A stretch of DNA of 64,000 nt from Toxonevra muliebris. Lineage: Eukaryota; Arthropoda; Insecta; Diptera; Pallopteridae. Positions 1 through 12,800 of this stretch are shown piece by piece (position 1 is the first letter of the stretch; every line of letters starts with the position of its first letter). The notes under the pieces are model-generated. The model did not search any database, had not been told where the DNA came from, and saw only the letters and a program-made list of their open reading frames with translations. Location: assembly GCA_963691655.1 (NCBI GenBank), contig OY829328.1, positions 78,000,400 to 78,064,399 of the forward strand, read 5' to 3'. The translations under genes were made by a program, and so were the position numbers.

Positions 1-598
1 ATTGCCTTCTTAAGAAAAAGAAGAAAAAGAAAAAAAAGGCTAGGGGCAGGCAGGCAGGCATGCAGTAAGAGAAACATAAGCAGACAGACTATTTTGCTAA
101 GACCGGAGGCAAAAATTTTTGAACTGCCCACACATGTAATGGGCTTTTGTGTACTTATGTATAATAAATGAGTTTGTTTGCAGTTTCTTTGTGTGAATGT
201 GTGTGTTTTTTTGTACATCCCCATACATAAAAAATTATTTTATGTATTGAATTTCTAATCAGCAGAAAAGGTCAAATATTAATTGTTGACACTCACAATG
301 TATAAAGTATGTAGATGTTGATATGACGCTATCACAACAAAAACAACCCAATTCTTAAAATTCTGAAAAGTGTTTCTTTGAAGAAAGAAGACTAAAAAAA
401 AAAACAAAAACCAAAAAGAAACAAATACAAAAAAAAAAAACAAAAAAAAAAATAAAAAGCAGAAACAAAACAAAAAAAAAAAAATTAGAAACAAATAAAA
501 TTTATATTTATATATTTAAATTTATTACAAAATATGCGAATATAAACTACTGTATCGACAAAGCGAGCTACTTAAGTCAAGTCTACAGCACTCGCATC
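1..598. other. Upstream flank, no gene seen
   Basis: AT-rich sequence with poly-A and poly-T tracts (for example 390-485) and short CAGG/GCCA runs at both ends. I see no exon, RNA gene or complete mobile element. It may contain distal regulatory sequence of Idgf6, but no specific site can be supported. Confidence 0.4.
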
Positions 599-631
599 TA
601 TAAAGATTTAAGTTTCTCAGGCTTTTCAGCA
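599..631 (+). promoter_or_regulatory. Idgf6: Putative Idgf6 core promoter (TATA + initiator)
   Basis: TATAAAG lies at 599-605 and a TCAGCA initiator-like site at 626-631, with its A at 628. The spacing of 29 bases is that of a normal fly TATA/Inr promoter. It would give a 5' UTR of about 268 bases before the first ATG. This rests on motif and spacing only. Confidence 0.45.
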
Positions 632-895
632 AGCAATCAAACAAGCCAGCCAGCCAGCCTGCCTGCCAGTCAGCCATCTAGCCAGTCAGCCATTCAACAG
701 CTAGCGGTAGTAGGTAGCTCTATTAGTCTTCGATTATGATCTCGAACAATACCAACGATCAGTTTCATTTTTAACATAGCAGCGTGAAGATCGAACGAAC
801 GAACTGCTTCTTCTCTGTTCATAACTTTGCTTGCAATTGATTTATATCGTTATATATAGCGAGAGTTAGAATATAGCGATTAAAGCAAAAGCTTT

Positions 896-3800
896 ATGAA
901 AATGAAAATTTTCATTGTAATATTTTCACTTTTCTTGGCCTCTAGCTCACGAGCTGGCAAGGTTGGTCCACAGCAGCCAAATGGACCAGTAAGGCATATG
1001 GTTTGCTATTATGATTCATCAAGTTTTGTTAAAGAAGGTGAGTGAGTATTTCAGATGGGGGAGATTTTGTCTAAAAATTAGTACAATTCAGTGAAATTGA
1101 ATGAATGAAAAATGAAAAGTGTTTTTTTTTTTTGAAAATCAAAAGATTTGATGACGTTAGCGATGATAAGTTTCACACTACTAACCTACAACTACTACTA
1201 ATACACCAAATGTATTACGTAAGAAGCGCGAGTTGAGCTTTTGTGCTGATTACTAATTAGATTGAATATTAAAAAAAAATTCAAAAAAAAAAAGAGCAAG
1301 TGCTAATGAATGCTAAAACAAAATTTTATGATATAGTCATAAATATTTGCTTAAATTTTTTTTTATAATTGTAAAGCGTAAACAAAAACAAGTGAATCTT
1401 CTTGGCAACAAATAAGTTTCATTAGAGTCTGTTAAAAAAACAAAAAAAAATTTCAATTTAAAATCTTTCTAATCTAAAAAAAAACCGTGAATTTAATTTA
1501 ATTTTTTTTTTTTTTTTTTTTTTGGTTAATAATAAATATTTTTAATAAAGCACACGTCAGTACTTTTTATTTTGTACCGTACTGTATTGAACTAGATCAG
1601 TGGTGGGCAAAGAGAGTAAAAGAGTGTAGCAAGATTCAAGTTTTCGATGCATTTGCGTTCATTGGAATGACCCACTAATCAATTAATTTGATTATGTGTC
1701 AAGAAGTTTGATTAGAATTCACGGTGTTATCTCAAATGTCGAGTTCCATGGAGTTTTAATCATAAAAAAAACAGATTGAAAATATCTTGAGAATTATAAA
1801 TCAATTGGAAACCATTCATCTGTCAAAATTCTCTCCCGCCCAAAAAAAAAAAAACCATGTCTTCGATATAAATTGTTGTTATAACTCAAGTCAAATTATT
1901 CTCTCTCAGAGTGCAGTGTCGATATAAAATATAACAACAATTAATAATCTCTCTTTGCGTATGATGTCAAAATAAACTCTTTGTAAATTAAGAGTTTCAA
2001 AAGAATTATTAACAGTTAACAAAAGCAGATATAGAAAGAGAGGAGGATGGCATTTTATATGCTTGTCAACTTTTGACTTTCATAGGAGACAAAGAGAGGT
2101 GGAAGAGGAAATAAAAATGAAAGAAGAGGGAAAGAATGAATTCCTCACATCTACTGGAAACTTTTCTGAAAATTCTTTTTTGTAAAATGTTCATAATTAT
2201 ATATTATATAAATATTATATTATATATATTATATTACTACATAAATATCAAGGACTGTTTGAAAAACATGATAACTGTCAAAATGATAATGAAAAACAAC
2301 AACAACAATTCAAGAGTCTATTGTTTAACTTTGGAATATTCTCTTTTTACGCATGATAACAAATTTTAACTCTCTGGAAATTACCAACAGGTTACAACTT
2401 ATTTGAAAATAGTTGCCAAATGATAACAATTATAGAAGAAGAAAGAGAGAGAGACTAAAAAATTTGATCTCTTAAGTTTTGGTTTTCGTAAGACAAGAAT
2501 AAGACTAGAGGAAAAACTTGCACGCTTTTACTGGTAGTTTTTCGACAAATTCCTTTTGTATGATCCTCATGTCAAAAAAAAAACAACACAAAAATTGTTT
2601 TTAAAACTTGCAGTGATCCAATTACCGTGTCTAACCTTAAAACTTAAATTTAAAATGAAAAGTAAAAAAAAAAACATTGAATAATTGATTGCTTAATGTG
2701 GAATATTCTCTTTGCACATGGGAAGAGACATATAAATGAATTATGAGTACAAATCCCGTTAACTGTGAATATACGCAGAGAGAGGGAGAGAGAGAAATGA
2801 CAATTCATATTGCTTAATTTGTTATTTTGGAAAGAGTGTTAAAAACTACAAATGGAGTCGGTAGTCGAGAGAATGGAATTAATTAACGACTGCAACAGCA
2901 ACAACATCTGTTGAATTTCAAAACAAAATCTATTTTTTTTTCTACATTTTTTTTCTTCTGTTTTGTGTTCCAGCTCTCACTTCTCTCTTTTTCTGTTTTG
3001 TTGGTGCTAAATAAGAAATACATTTTAATACGACTGCAACTGCAAATGGAGTCATGTAGTTGTGTAGTTGCTAAATTTTGCAGTTTCATTATTCTAATTT
3101 TTGACAGATGCAATACTCATTTCTATAGACAAAATTTTTCCTACAATTTCCTGTCATTCTCTTCCTGTAAAAACTCTTCAAGACAAAAAAAAAAAAAACC
3201 GAAATAATAAAAAAAAAAAAAAAAAAACAATAACAACATTTTGAGGCTATAATGTGAAGAGAGAGAAAACGACAGTTTTTTTATTGCATCGTTTTACTTC
3301 ATCGGAGATACAGAGGAGGAGAAAAAGACATAAGCAAAGTATTAATACTTATACCCGTCTCGACGAGCAATAATTCCTTGCATGAAATTAAAAATTCGTT
3401 GTTGTTTCCCATATAAAATGAAAAAACAACAAACAAAATTTTTTTATGCAATTGCTCGTGGAGACGTGGGGCTACTGACATACTCTATGACATACTCCTA
3501 TCACAAAACACAAAAAAACTTCAAAAACTTGCAAAGCTGTCTAATTCTATATTAGCTCAAAAATTAATAATGAAAAAAACAATCACATATTACAGATTTT
3601 AAATGTAGAGAGCAAACTGTGAAATTTTATTTCAAAGTTTAAAGGCAAATGAAAAAATAAGATATTTTGCGGTCAGCGCCTGTTTGTAAACCAATCAACT
3701 CTTTTTAAATGAAATATGCCGCTTGTTGTGCTCTTTGATAGGCGATAGTATTAGTAAACTTTAGTGTAAAAGAATTAAATTGAAATCTAGTAAAGACAAA

Positions 3801-6800
3801 CGGGGGTTTGATGAAAAAATTATGCCGCAAATTATGGTGATGCTAATTGTTATATAATTGCTAATCTATACCTGCTCATGTTGATATGAAAATTACTGAA
3901 ACTATTCTGCACTTGATGAGTATGTTTCAAAGCTTTTTCTGTTTTGTTTTTAAATCAATAACGTTTAAGAAAAGATTTATTTTGAGAGTCTTCAATAAAA
4001 TATTAATTATAATATTCCAAACTAACCACTAAACTCTAAAATTGTTGTTGCTTTTCATTTGACAACCATTATGCTTTATTATTTCGAGAGTATTAAATTT
4101 TTTGCTCATATAACGTTCGAAGAAAAAAAAAAAAGATATGAAGAGAGAGATAGAGAGAGAGAGAGAGCGTGTGAGAGATAAGCATGGGAAATGAATTCAA
4201 TAAGTGCAATACTGAAAATGATTATAGTTCGTTTGAACTGAGTTGAAAGCAAAATTGACATATAACGGGAATCAATCACAACTGAGAATACTGTTGGGAT
4301 ATTTACTCCTCTCTCTCTTTCATTTTGTCTCTTTGCACATACTTGCAATTACCAACACTTTCAAAACTAACAATACACATACAGGTGTGTGTTTTGTTTT
4401 TATTGAGAATGAGTTTAGTTCGCTTGAACTGAGTTGAAAATGCAACTGACATTTAACGGGAATCAACCACTGCTGAGAACAGTCGTGGGATATTGACTCC
4501 TCCCTCTCTCTCATTCGGTCTCTTGCGGTATGCGAAATACCTGCAGTTACCAACACCTTTAAAACTAACTACACATATACTAGTGTGTGTTTTGTTTTTA
4601 TTAGTGGCAAAATGAAAGTCAGAGATGAAATCAGAGAGCAAATATAAAGAACAATAAGAAAAAGGGATCGCTGAGACATGTGCTCTCCATATTGCGAACC
4701 ACGTAAAATACCTTGAATACCATAGTTGTTGTAGTACATTGAGCATATTAGTATATAATTTAAATATTTCTTTTACGATACAAACAATTAGTATTTTATA
4801 ATAAATTTAACATTAAAACAATACGAAATGGAAAACTATAGGTTAATTATAGCTAAAAATCAACGTCATTATTATTGTCCAGTCTCTTTTTTGCCGCAGC
4901 TTGTTAAATGTTTTGCTGATCTTAAATGATTATGGTATTATATTTTCTGATCCTGCTCGTGTTGATGTTGGTGTTACTCTTTGCAATATTGCTTTGTATT
5001 GTATTCCATTCTGGGTATATGAAACTTCCATTTCACCATAGATAGTTTCAGAGACTATTACTTGCGTATCTTGCGTTATGGTCAGAAAAAGTGTTTTTTT
5101 ATAGCAAACGCATTTAGCAGGACAATGACAATCGAAGTTAGTATAAAATGGGAAAGCGTTGCAATTTTTGCTGCGGGTGGATGGAACATTCTTTTTAGGG
5201 GGAGCAATAATCCCTGCTGGTTTTTGCGTTGGTGGTTGCGGTGGCTCTTTTTGTTTTGGTTTCTCTTGTTTTGGTGATGATGGTTGCAGCTGCTGTGATG
5301 GTGGTTGTGGTGGTTCCTTCTGTTCTGGTGGAAGTGCTGGATTCTCTTGTTTTGGTGATGATGGTTGCGGTGGCTGTAGTTGAGGAACATTCTGTTGTTG
5401 TGGTGGGGTTTCTTGTTGTTGTTGCAATAATTGTTGTTGCTGTGGTTGTTGCTGTGGTTGTTGTTGTTCTTGTGGTGGTGGTTGTTCCTGTGGTTGTTGT
5501 TGTTGTTCTTGTGGTGGTTGTTGTTGTTCATGTGGTTGTTCTTGTGGCGGTGGTTGTTCCTGTGGTTGTTGTTGTTGTTCTTGTGGTGGTGGTTGTTCCT
5601 GTGGTTGTTGTTGCTGTTCATGTGGTGGTTGTTGTTGTTCTTGAGGTTGTTCTTGTGGTGGTTGTTGTTGTTCATGTGGTGGTTGTTGCTGTTCATGTGG
5701 TGGTGGTTGTTCCTGTGGTTGGTGTTGTTGTTCCTGTGGTTGTTCTTGTGGTGGTTGTTGTTGCTCCTGTGGTGGTGGCCGTTGTTGTTGTTGTGGTGGT
5801 CGTGGTTGTGGTCGTCGTAATGGTGGACGTTCTCGTTGATGAAACAGTCTCTGTGATGCTCTTACTCGTTGATGCGCGTGTCGTTGTAATCCTGCTCGTG
5901 GTATCGCTGGTGCTGGCCGTTGTTGTTGTTGTTGTTGGAGTGGTCGTGATGGCTGTTGTTGTGGTGGTGGTGATACTGGTCGTAATGGTGGTGATATTGG
6001 CCGAAATGGTGGCTGTCGTTGTTGTTGTTCCCGCTGCATCGCTCCAAAACGACGGTATCGTTGGCCCCTCTGCCCCACTTGATCCTGTTGCAATTGTTGT
6101 TGCCGGTATTGTAGGTTTCTCACTTGTTGCTCCATCATTTGATTCACATCCCTGCCGTAATCATTATTATCATTGTGCAAATTAAAGGCATAGTAACCAT
6201 TGCCCACATAGAAAACATTCCGAGCATTTAGACCATTCTGAGCATTGTAACCGTTTTGAGCATTGTAACCGTTTTGAGCATTTGGACCATTGTGAGCAAT
6301 GTGAATATTCCGAGCGGGTCGACCATGCTGAGCAATAGGACCATTCTGGTCATTGTAACCGTTCTGAGCAAATGGATTATTTTCAGCAATTGGAACATTC
6401 CGATCAATTGGATCATTCTGAGCAATTGGATTATTTTCAGCAATTAGACCATTCAGAGCGTTGTTAACATTCCGAACATTTGGACCATTCTCCGCATTAT
6501 AACCGTTCTGAGCAATTGCCCCATTCCGGGCATTGTGATCATTCTGAGCATTTCGATCATTCTGGGCATTTCGATCATTCTGAGCATTTCGATCATTCTG
6601 AGCATTTCGATCATTCTGAGCATTTCGATCATTCTGGGCATTTCGATCATTCTGAGCATTTCGATCATTCTGGGCATTTCGAACATTCTGACCAATCTGA
6701 TTGACAACAACATTCTCGGCTCTCTGTATTACATGCTCCTGAAGTGGTGCAGCTTCGTCTATAAATTCTTCCGGTGCATTAGCGTTACCAGCATACATTG

Positions 6801-9800
6801 CGAATGTCCGTTGTTAAAATCAGAACACGACTGGAAATATTCTATTGACAGCTGTATGTATATGGCGATCGATATAACTCTATTTTACTCTATGGTATAA
6901 TCTCTCAAAAGCAACACAAAGAGAAAGATAGAGAAATTTACATATATGCTTGGGAGATGAATTCACCAAATGCAAAGAGAGAATGAGTATAAGTTGAGAG
7001 AATTAAAATTCGAGGCTATTGTTTTTATTTATCAACTCTTTGTTTTTATACGAACTATAAATGAGAGAGAGAGTGTTATTGTTGTTGGTGACTGACAAAA
7101 TGATAATACCGAATACAACAATAGGAGTAAGAACAGAAAATACTTGCAAGCAATGACTAACAGTAATAAATAAAAAGATTTGACATTTGCAAAGACAACG
7201 AGAAAAGAGAGAAAATATTCTCTCAACTTAAGTTCTTATTATTTTTTCCATTAAGTTTAATGTAACAGTAAAATTAAATAAGAGTATAAGAGTGCACTAG
7301 ACAGTGTTGTTGGCAATACGACGAAAATAAGAAAAGCGGAAAAAAATGCAAACTACGAATAAAGAAATAATGAAAAAAAGTGAAAGAAAGAAAGAGATAG
7401 GTATTTATGTGTGAGAATAAATAACTGATATGACGACAAAGCATGTTAGAAGAGTTTCAAAAGAGTGGAATATTCTACTGCACGCATATTGAGAGACTTA
7501 ACTGTTATTATAAGCAAATCAATAATGAAAGAGAAGCAAAAATAATTGGATAATATTATAAGATATGCCTCTCTCTGCTTATGCTTGCTCAACTGCTTTG
7601 AAATGATCCGCTCTCCCAGAGAACCATGAAATATCTTCGACATGATAATTAAAACATTTATTATTTTTTTTTAATACATACATACATACAGCATATATAT
7701 ACACTTTATAATAAATCAAATATTGAAAGACTAAGAATTCATTAAAATGATTTCAACTTAAAATTTGAATTTTTATCGGCATTTTTTTCTGACATAGCTA
7801 ATTTTTTTTGTTTTTGTTGTTTTGCTGGCGATTCTTGTGTTGATTTTGTTGAAGTATTTGCGGTAGCTGTTTCTGTTGGTTGTAATGATTGCACTGCTGG
7901 TGGTGGCATAATAATGCTTGGTCGGTTTTGAGAATGAGGTTGTGAGTGCTGTTGCAAGATTCGTTGTTAGATTTGTTGTGGCGGAGCTGGCTTTTCTATT
8001 TGTTCACGTTGTTGTTGTTGTTGTTGCTCTTGCGATTCCTCTGCCTCCGGCAGGCGTTGCTCAGTTAGTTCCACAATTATTACATTGTGCTGTCGTTGCT
8101 GTGGGCTTTGTACACGTCGTTCGCGCTGAAGCTCTAGATGTCGCAGCGAACGTTCTAGTTCCTGGCGAAATGATTCTAATTCTTGTTCTACACGATGAAC
8201 AACTCCGTTAATGTAAATATATTGATCGTTTAAATCGGAGATATTAGTCTCCAATTCAGAAAGGTGAAATATTGGATCATACTCAGCGTTGGCATCATTT
8301 TGAGCAAATCGGGCGGCCCGGTCATGAAATTCACCATTTTGATCAATTCCACCATTGTGATAGATTCCACCATTCAGATGAATTTCACCGTTGTGACCAA
8401 TTTCACTGTTCTGATCAATTTCACCATTTTGACCAATTTCACCATGGTAATCAAATCTTCTATTGTTACCAATTTCTCTGTTGTGACCAAATCCATCGTT
8501 CCGACCAATTTCACCATTTTGACCAATTTCACCGTTGTGACCAATTTCACTGTTCTGATCAATTCCACCATTTTGACCAATTTCACCATTCTGAGAAATT
8601 CTACCATTTTGAGAAATTCGGCTATTTTGTCGAATATCTCCCATTACTATACGGATATTGTCATCAGAAGAATCTTCGTCAGAGTCCACTAATCTAATAT
8701 GACGTGGTATTGGCCATTCACCTGGTGTCATTTCAAATGGACGTGCTGACACTAATGCTGATGCGGCTGCTTGTGCTGAAGCTGATAGAGGTGGAGGGGC
8801 TGAAGCTGATGAAGGTGGAAGGACTGTTGCTGATGCACGTGCTGGTATAGATTTTATTTCAAGTACTTGTGATGATATCGATTCCACTGCTTGTGCCGGT
8901 TCTAATTCTGCAAACCGCTGGTATATTCTGCTAGAAAGTTTCAATTACCCTAATGTAAATTAGTTGGATTAAGCGGTGCTAAGGCGAACACAATTTTTGC
9001 CAGGTGGTGACTGGAAATCTTTTATTACGACAAATTAATCCTAAATGACAGTTCTATGTATGTAAATGACGATCAAAACGAAATTCTTTTCGTATATCCC
9101 AAGATTAAGACAGTGTGTGTGGGAGAGAAAAAGAAAGAGCGAGAGAGAGATGAATACGTATAAGATTCAAACCTAATTAAAAAAAAACAAATATTGAGAA
9201 TTAATCAGAGAGAACTTTCTCTGCTGAATCGCAGTGCTTTTAGTCATTATGACAATTAAATAAATAAAGAGAGACAGAGAGAGAGAGTGAGAGAATATAG
9301 GAAAGATATATATACAAATATAGGAATGAACAGCGTTAAAAGTTATAAGGAACGATTAGTGTTGGTGGCAACAAAAGAGAATTAAACAATTTTTAACTAA
9401 CGGTGCAATAATTTCCTAACTGTTGTATAGTTCATTTCAAATAATTGCATAATTCTAAGTATGCACGAAAAGGAAGAGAAAAAATATATTGCTCAATTGT
9501 TGTAGGTTTTTATTGCTTTCCTATAAAGGTTTATTTACTTTTTTGCAATGAATACTATGTATACTGCATAGGGTTTAAAAAGCATTCTTAGTTGTCACAG
9601 AAAACCATGAAATATTTGAAACTTTATAACTAGAACATTTATTTACTTAAGTTCCATATTAAATTTAATATTGAACTGCAATAAAATGGAAAACTTTTAA
9701 CATAAAACCATGAAATTTCGTCGACATGATAACTAAAACATTTATAATAATTTTCTTTTATGAATACATACAACAAATACTTAATTTCTAAAATAAATTT

Positions 9801-12800
9801 AAAATTGGAAGACTAAGAATTATATTGAAATGATTTCAATTTGTAACTTAAATCTTTCTCGTCATTTTTTACTGGCATAGTTAACTTATTTTTTGCTAGT
9901 CATTCTTCAGTTGATTTTATTGAAGTATTTTGAGCAGCTGATACAGCTTCAGTAAGTGTTTGCTTCTATTGGTTGTAGTGACTGTACTACTGGTGGTGGC
10001 CCAAGAATGCCTGATCGGTTTTGTGAATGAGATTTTGAGTGTTGTTATAAAATTTGTTACGAGGGTTGTTGTGGCGGAGCTGGTTGTTCTATTTATTCGG
10101 GTTGTTGTTGTTGCGATTCTTCTTCTTCTTGTACATTTGGTTGACGTCGCTGTTGTCGCTGCTGCTGGCGTTGTACACGTCGTTCACGCTGAAGCTGTCG
10201 ATGACGCCGCGAAAGTTCTATTTCTTGACGAAGTCCTTGTAGTTCTCGTTCTAAACGTCGAATACTTGTGTAAAGGAAAACACATTCTCGTCGCAAAGCG
10301 CTGATATCAGTCTCTAAAGTATAACGGAGAAGCATTGCATAATCCGGATTATGCTGTCCGGCGAGTTGGCCAAGCAGTCCAAAATGCAAAGCGAGTCCAC
10401 CATTGTTATGAATTCCACCGTTCAGACCAATCACACCATTCTGACCTATCACACCGTTCTGACCAATCACACCGTTCTGACCTATCACACCGTTCTGACC
10501 TATCACACCGTTCTGACCTATCACACCGTTCTGACCAATCACACCATTCTGACCAATTCTACCGTTCAGACCGTTCCCATCATTTTGATGAATCCCACCA
10601 TTCCGATGAATTTCACCTTGCTGACCAATTCCACCGTTGTGACCGATCCCACCGTTTTGAGCGATCCCGCCGTTGTGACCAATTCCACCATGGAGACCAA
10701 TTCCTCTATTAATACCAATTCCTCCATTCTGACCGATTCCAGCATTCTGACCGATCCCACCGTTCTGACCAATTGCACCATAGACGCCAATTCCACCATA
10801 GAGACCAATTCCACCAAAGAGACCAATTCCTCCGTTGAGGCCGATCCCTCGGTTCTGACCGATCCCACCGTTCTGACCAATTCCACCGTTCTGACCAATG
10901 CCAGCGTTCTGACGGATCCCACCGTTCTGAGCGATCCCGGCGTATTGGCCGACCCCACGATTCAGACCGATCCCACCGTTGTGACCAATTCCTCCGTTCT
11001 GACTGATGCCACCGTTCTGAGCAATCTCACCGTTGCCACCAATTCTATCATGGGGACCAATTCCTCTATTTATACCAATTCCTCCGTTCTGAACGATCAC
11101 ACCGTTGTGAGCAATTCCTCTATTGTTACCAATTCCTCTATTGTTACCAATTCCTCCGTTGTGAACGATCCCACCGTTCTGACCGATCCCACCGCTCTGA
11201 CCAATCCCACCGCTCTGACTGATTTCTCTGTTTTGACCGATGCCACCGTTCCGAACAATCTCAACATTGCCACCAATTCTATCATGGAGACCCATTCCTC
11301 TATTGATACCAATTCCTCCGTTGTGAACGATCACACCGTTGTGAGCAATTCCTCTATTGTTACCAATTCCTCTATTGTTACCAATTCCTCCGTTGTGAAC
11401 GATCCCACCGCTCTGACCGATCCCACCGCTCTGACCGATCCCACCGCTCTGACCGATCCCACCGCTCTGACCGATCCCACCGTTCTGATCAATTCTATCT
11501 TGACGAATTCTATCTCGACGAATTTCATCATTTTGATGAATTCCTCCATTTTGGGAAATTCGGGCATTCGGTGGAATTCGCTCATTTGGCCGAATTCGGC
11601 CATTCCCTCGAATTTCCTGTTGTTCATCCTGTTGAATTCTTCCATTCTGAACAATTTCACCATTGTGACCGAAGTCATTATTCTCATCTCTGTCTTCAGG
11701 TAATATTGGTTCCATATTTTCAACAGGTACATTTGCCGGTTCATTCCCATGGTTATCATTAGAGTCATTATCAAAATCACCATCATTATCCACTACACCA
11801 ATCAGTTCTTGTCTTGTCCTGTTAGCTGGTGCCAGATCTAATGGACATGGTGATGGGCCAAGTGGTGATATTGGTGTTAATGCAAATGACAACATTAATG
11901 CAGATACTTGTGCCGATACTGATGGAGCTAGAGGGGCCGATACTGATGCAGGTTCTTCTGCTGATGCTGATGGTGATTGAGGGGCTGATGCAGTTGCAAG
12001 TGCAAGTGCCGATACTGATGCAGTTGCTGGTGCAAGTGCTGATACTGATGCAGGAGCTGGTGCAAGTGCCGATACTGATGCAGGTTCTTGTGCTGATGCT
12101 GATGGTGATTGAGGGGCTGATGCAGTTGCAAGTACCGATACTGATGCAGGTGCTGGTTGAAGTACCGATACTGATGCAGTTGCTGGTGTAAGTGCCGATA
12201 CTGATGCAGGTGTTTGTACTGATGGAGGTGGAGTGGCCGAAGCTGATTCATTTGCTGGTATAGGTTTTGGTTCAAGTACTTGAGCTGAAACTGATTCCGC
12301 TGGTATATTTTGCTTATCTTTATCATCATTCATTGTTAATGGAAAGTTTCGAAGTTTCGTAAATGTTTAACAGATGGTGACTGAATATCTTTTGTTACGA
12401 CAGAGTTAAACCTAAATGACAGTTTTATTTATGTATATGACAATCAAAATGAAACTCTATTCGTATATCTCAATTTTAAAAGAGTGCGAGTGGGAGAGAT
12501 TAAGATTCAAACTTAATGCAAAACAAGAAATATTGGGAATAAATCGGAGAGTTACACTCTCTCTCTCTCTCTCTCTCTGTGCATTTATCGATTATTTGTA
12601 CAATACTAAACCTCACTGGTTTTAATCATAATAACAATTAAATAGAGAGAGAGAGAGAGTGAGAGAATAAAACACAAATATAGGAATGAACTGAACGAAA
12701 GTAAAAACAATAAAAGGAAAGTAAAAAGTTTTCAACTAACGGTGCAATGATCTTCTAACTGTTGTATGGTTCATTTCAAATAATTAAATAATTCTAAGTA

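Noticed and set aside
5229..6185. 318-codon plus-strand ORF of Val/Leu-rich sequence
   Set aside because: Mirror of the Pro/Gln/His-rich part of nested ORF 1. Triplet-like repeats keep other frames open. No motif of its own.
6453..6713. Alternative minus-strand ORF in the ORF 1 array
   Set aside because: Frame-shifted shadow of the same repeat; does not reach the conserved C-terminus.
4930..6798. Salivary glue (Sgs) or mucin identity for the nested ORFs
   Set aside because: Composition is similar in being repetitive, but there is no signal peptide and few Thr/Ser in three of the four.
10351..11703. 450-codon plus-strand ORF (TNSTVLTDPT repeats)
   Set aside because: Antisense of the 18-bp array of ORF 3. 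A period divisible by three without stops leaves several frames open. No conserved ends, unlike the minus-strand frame.
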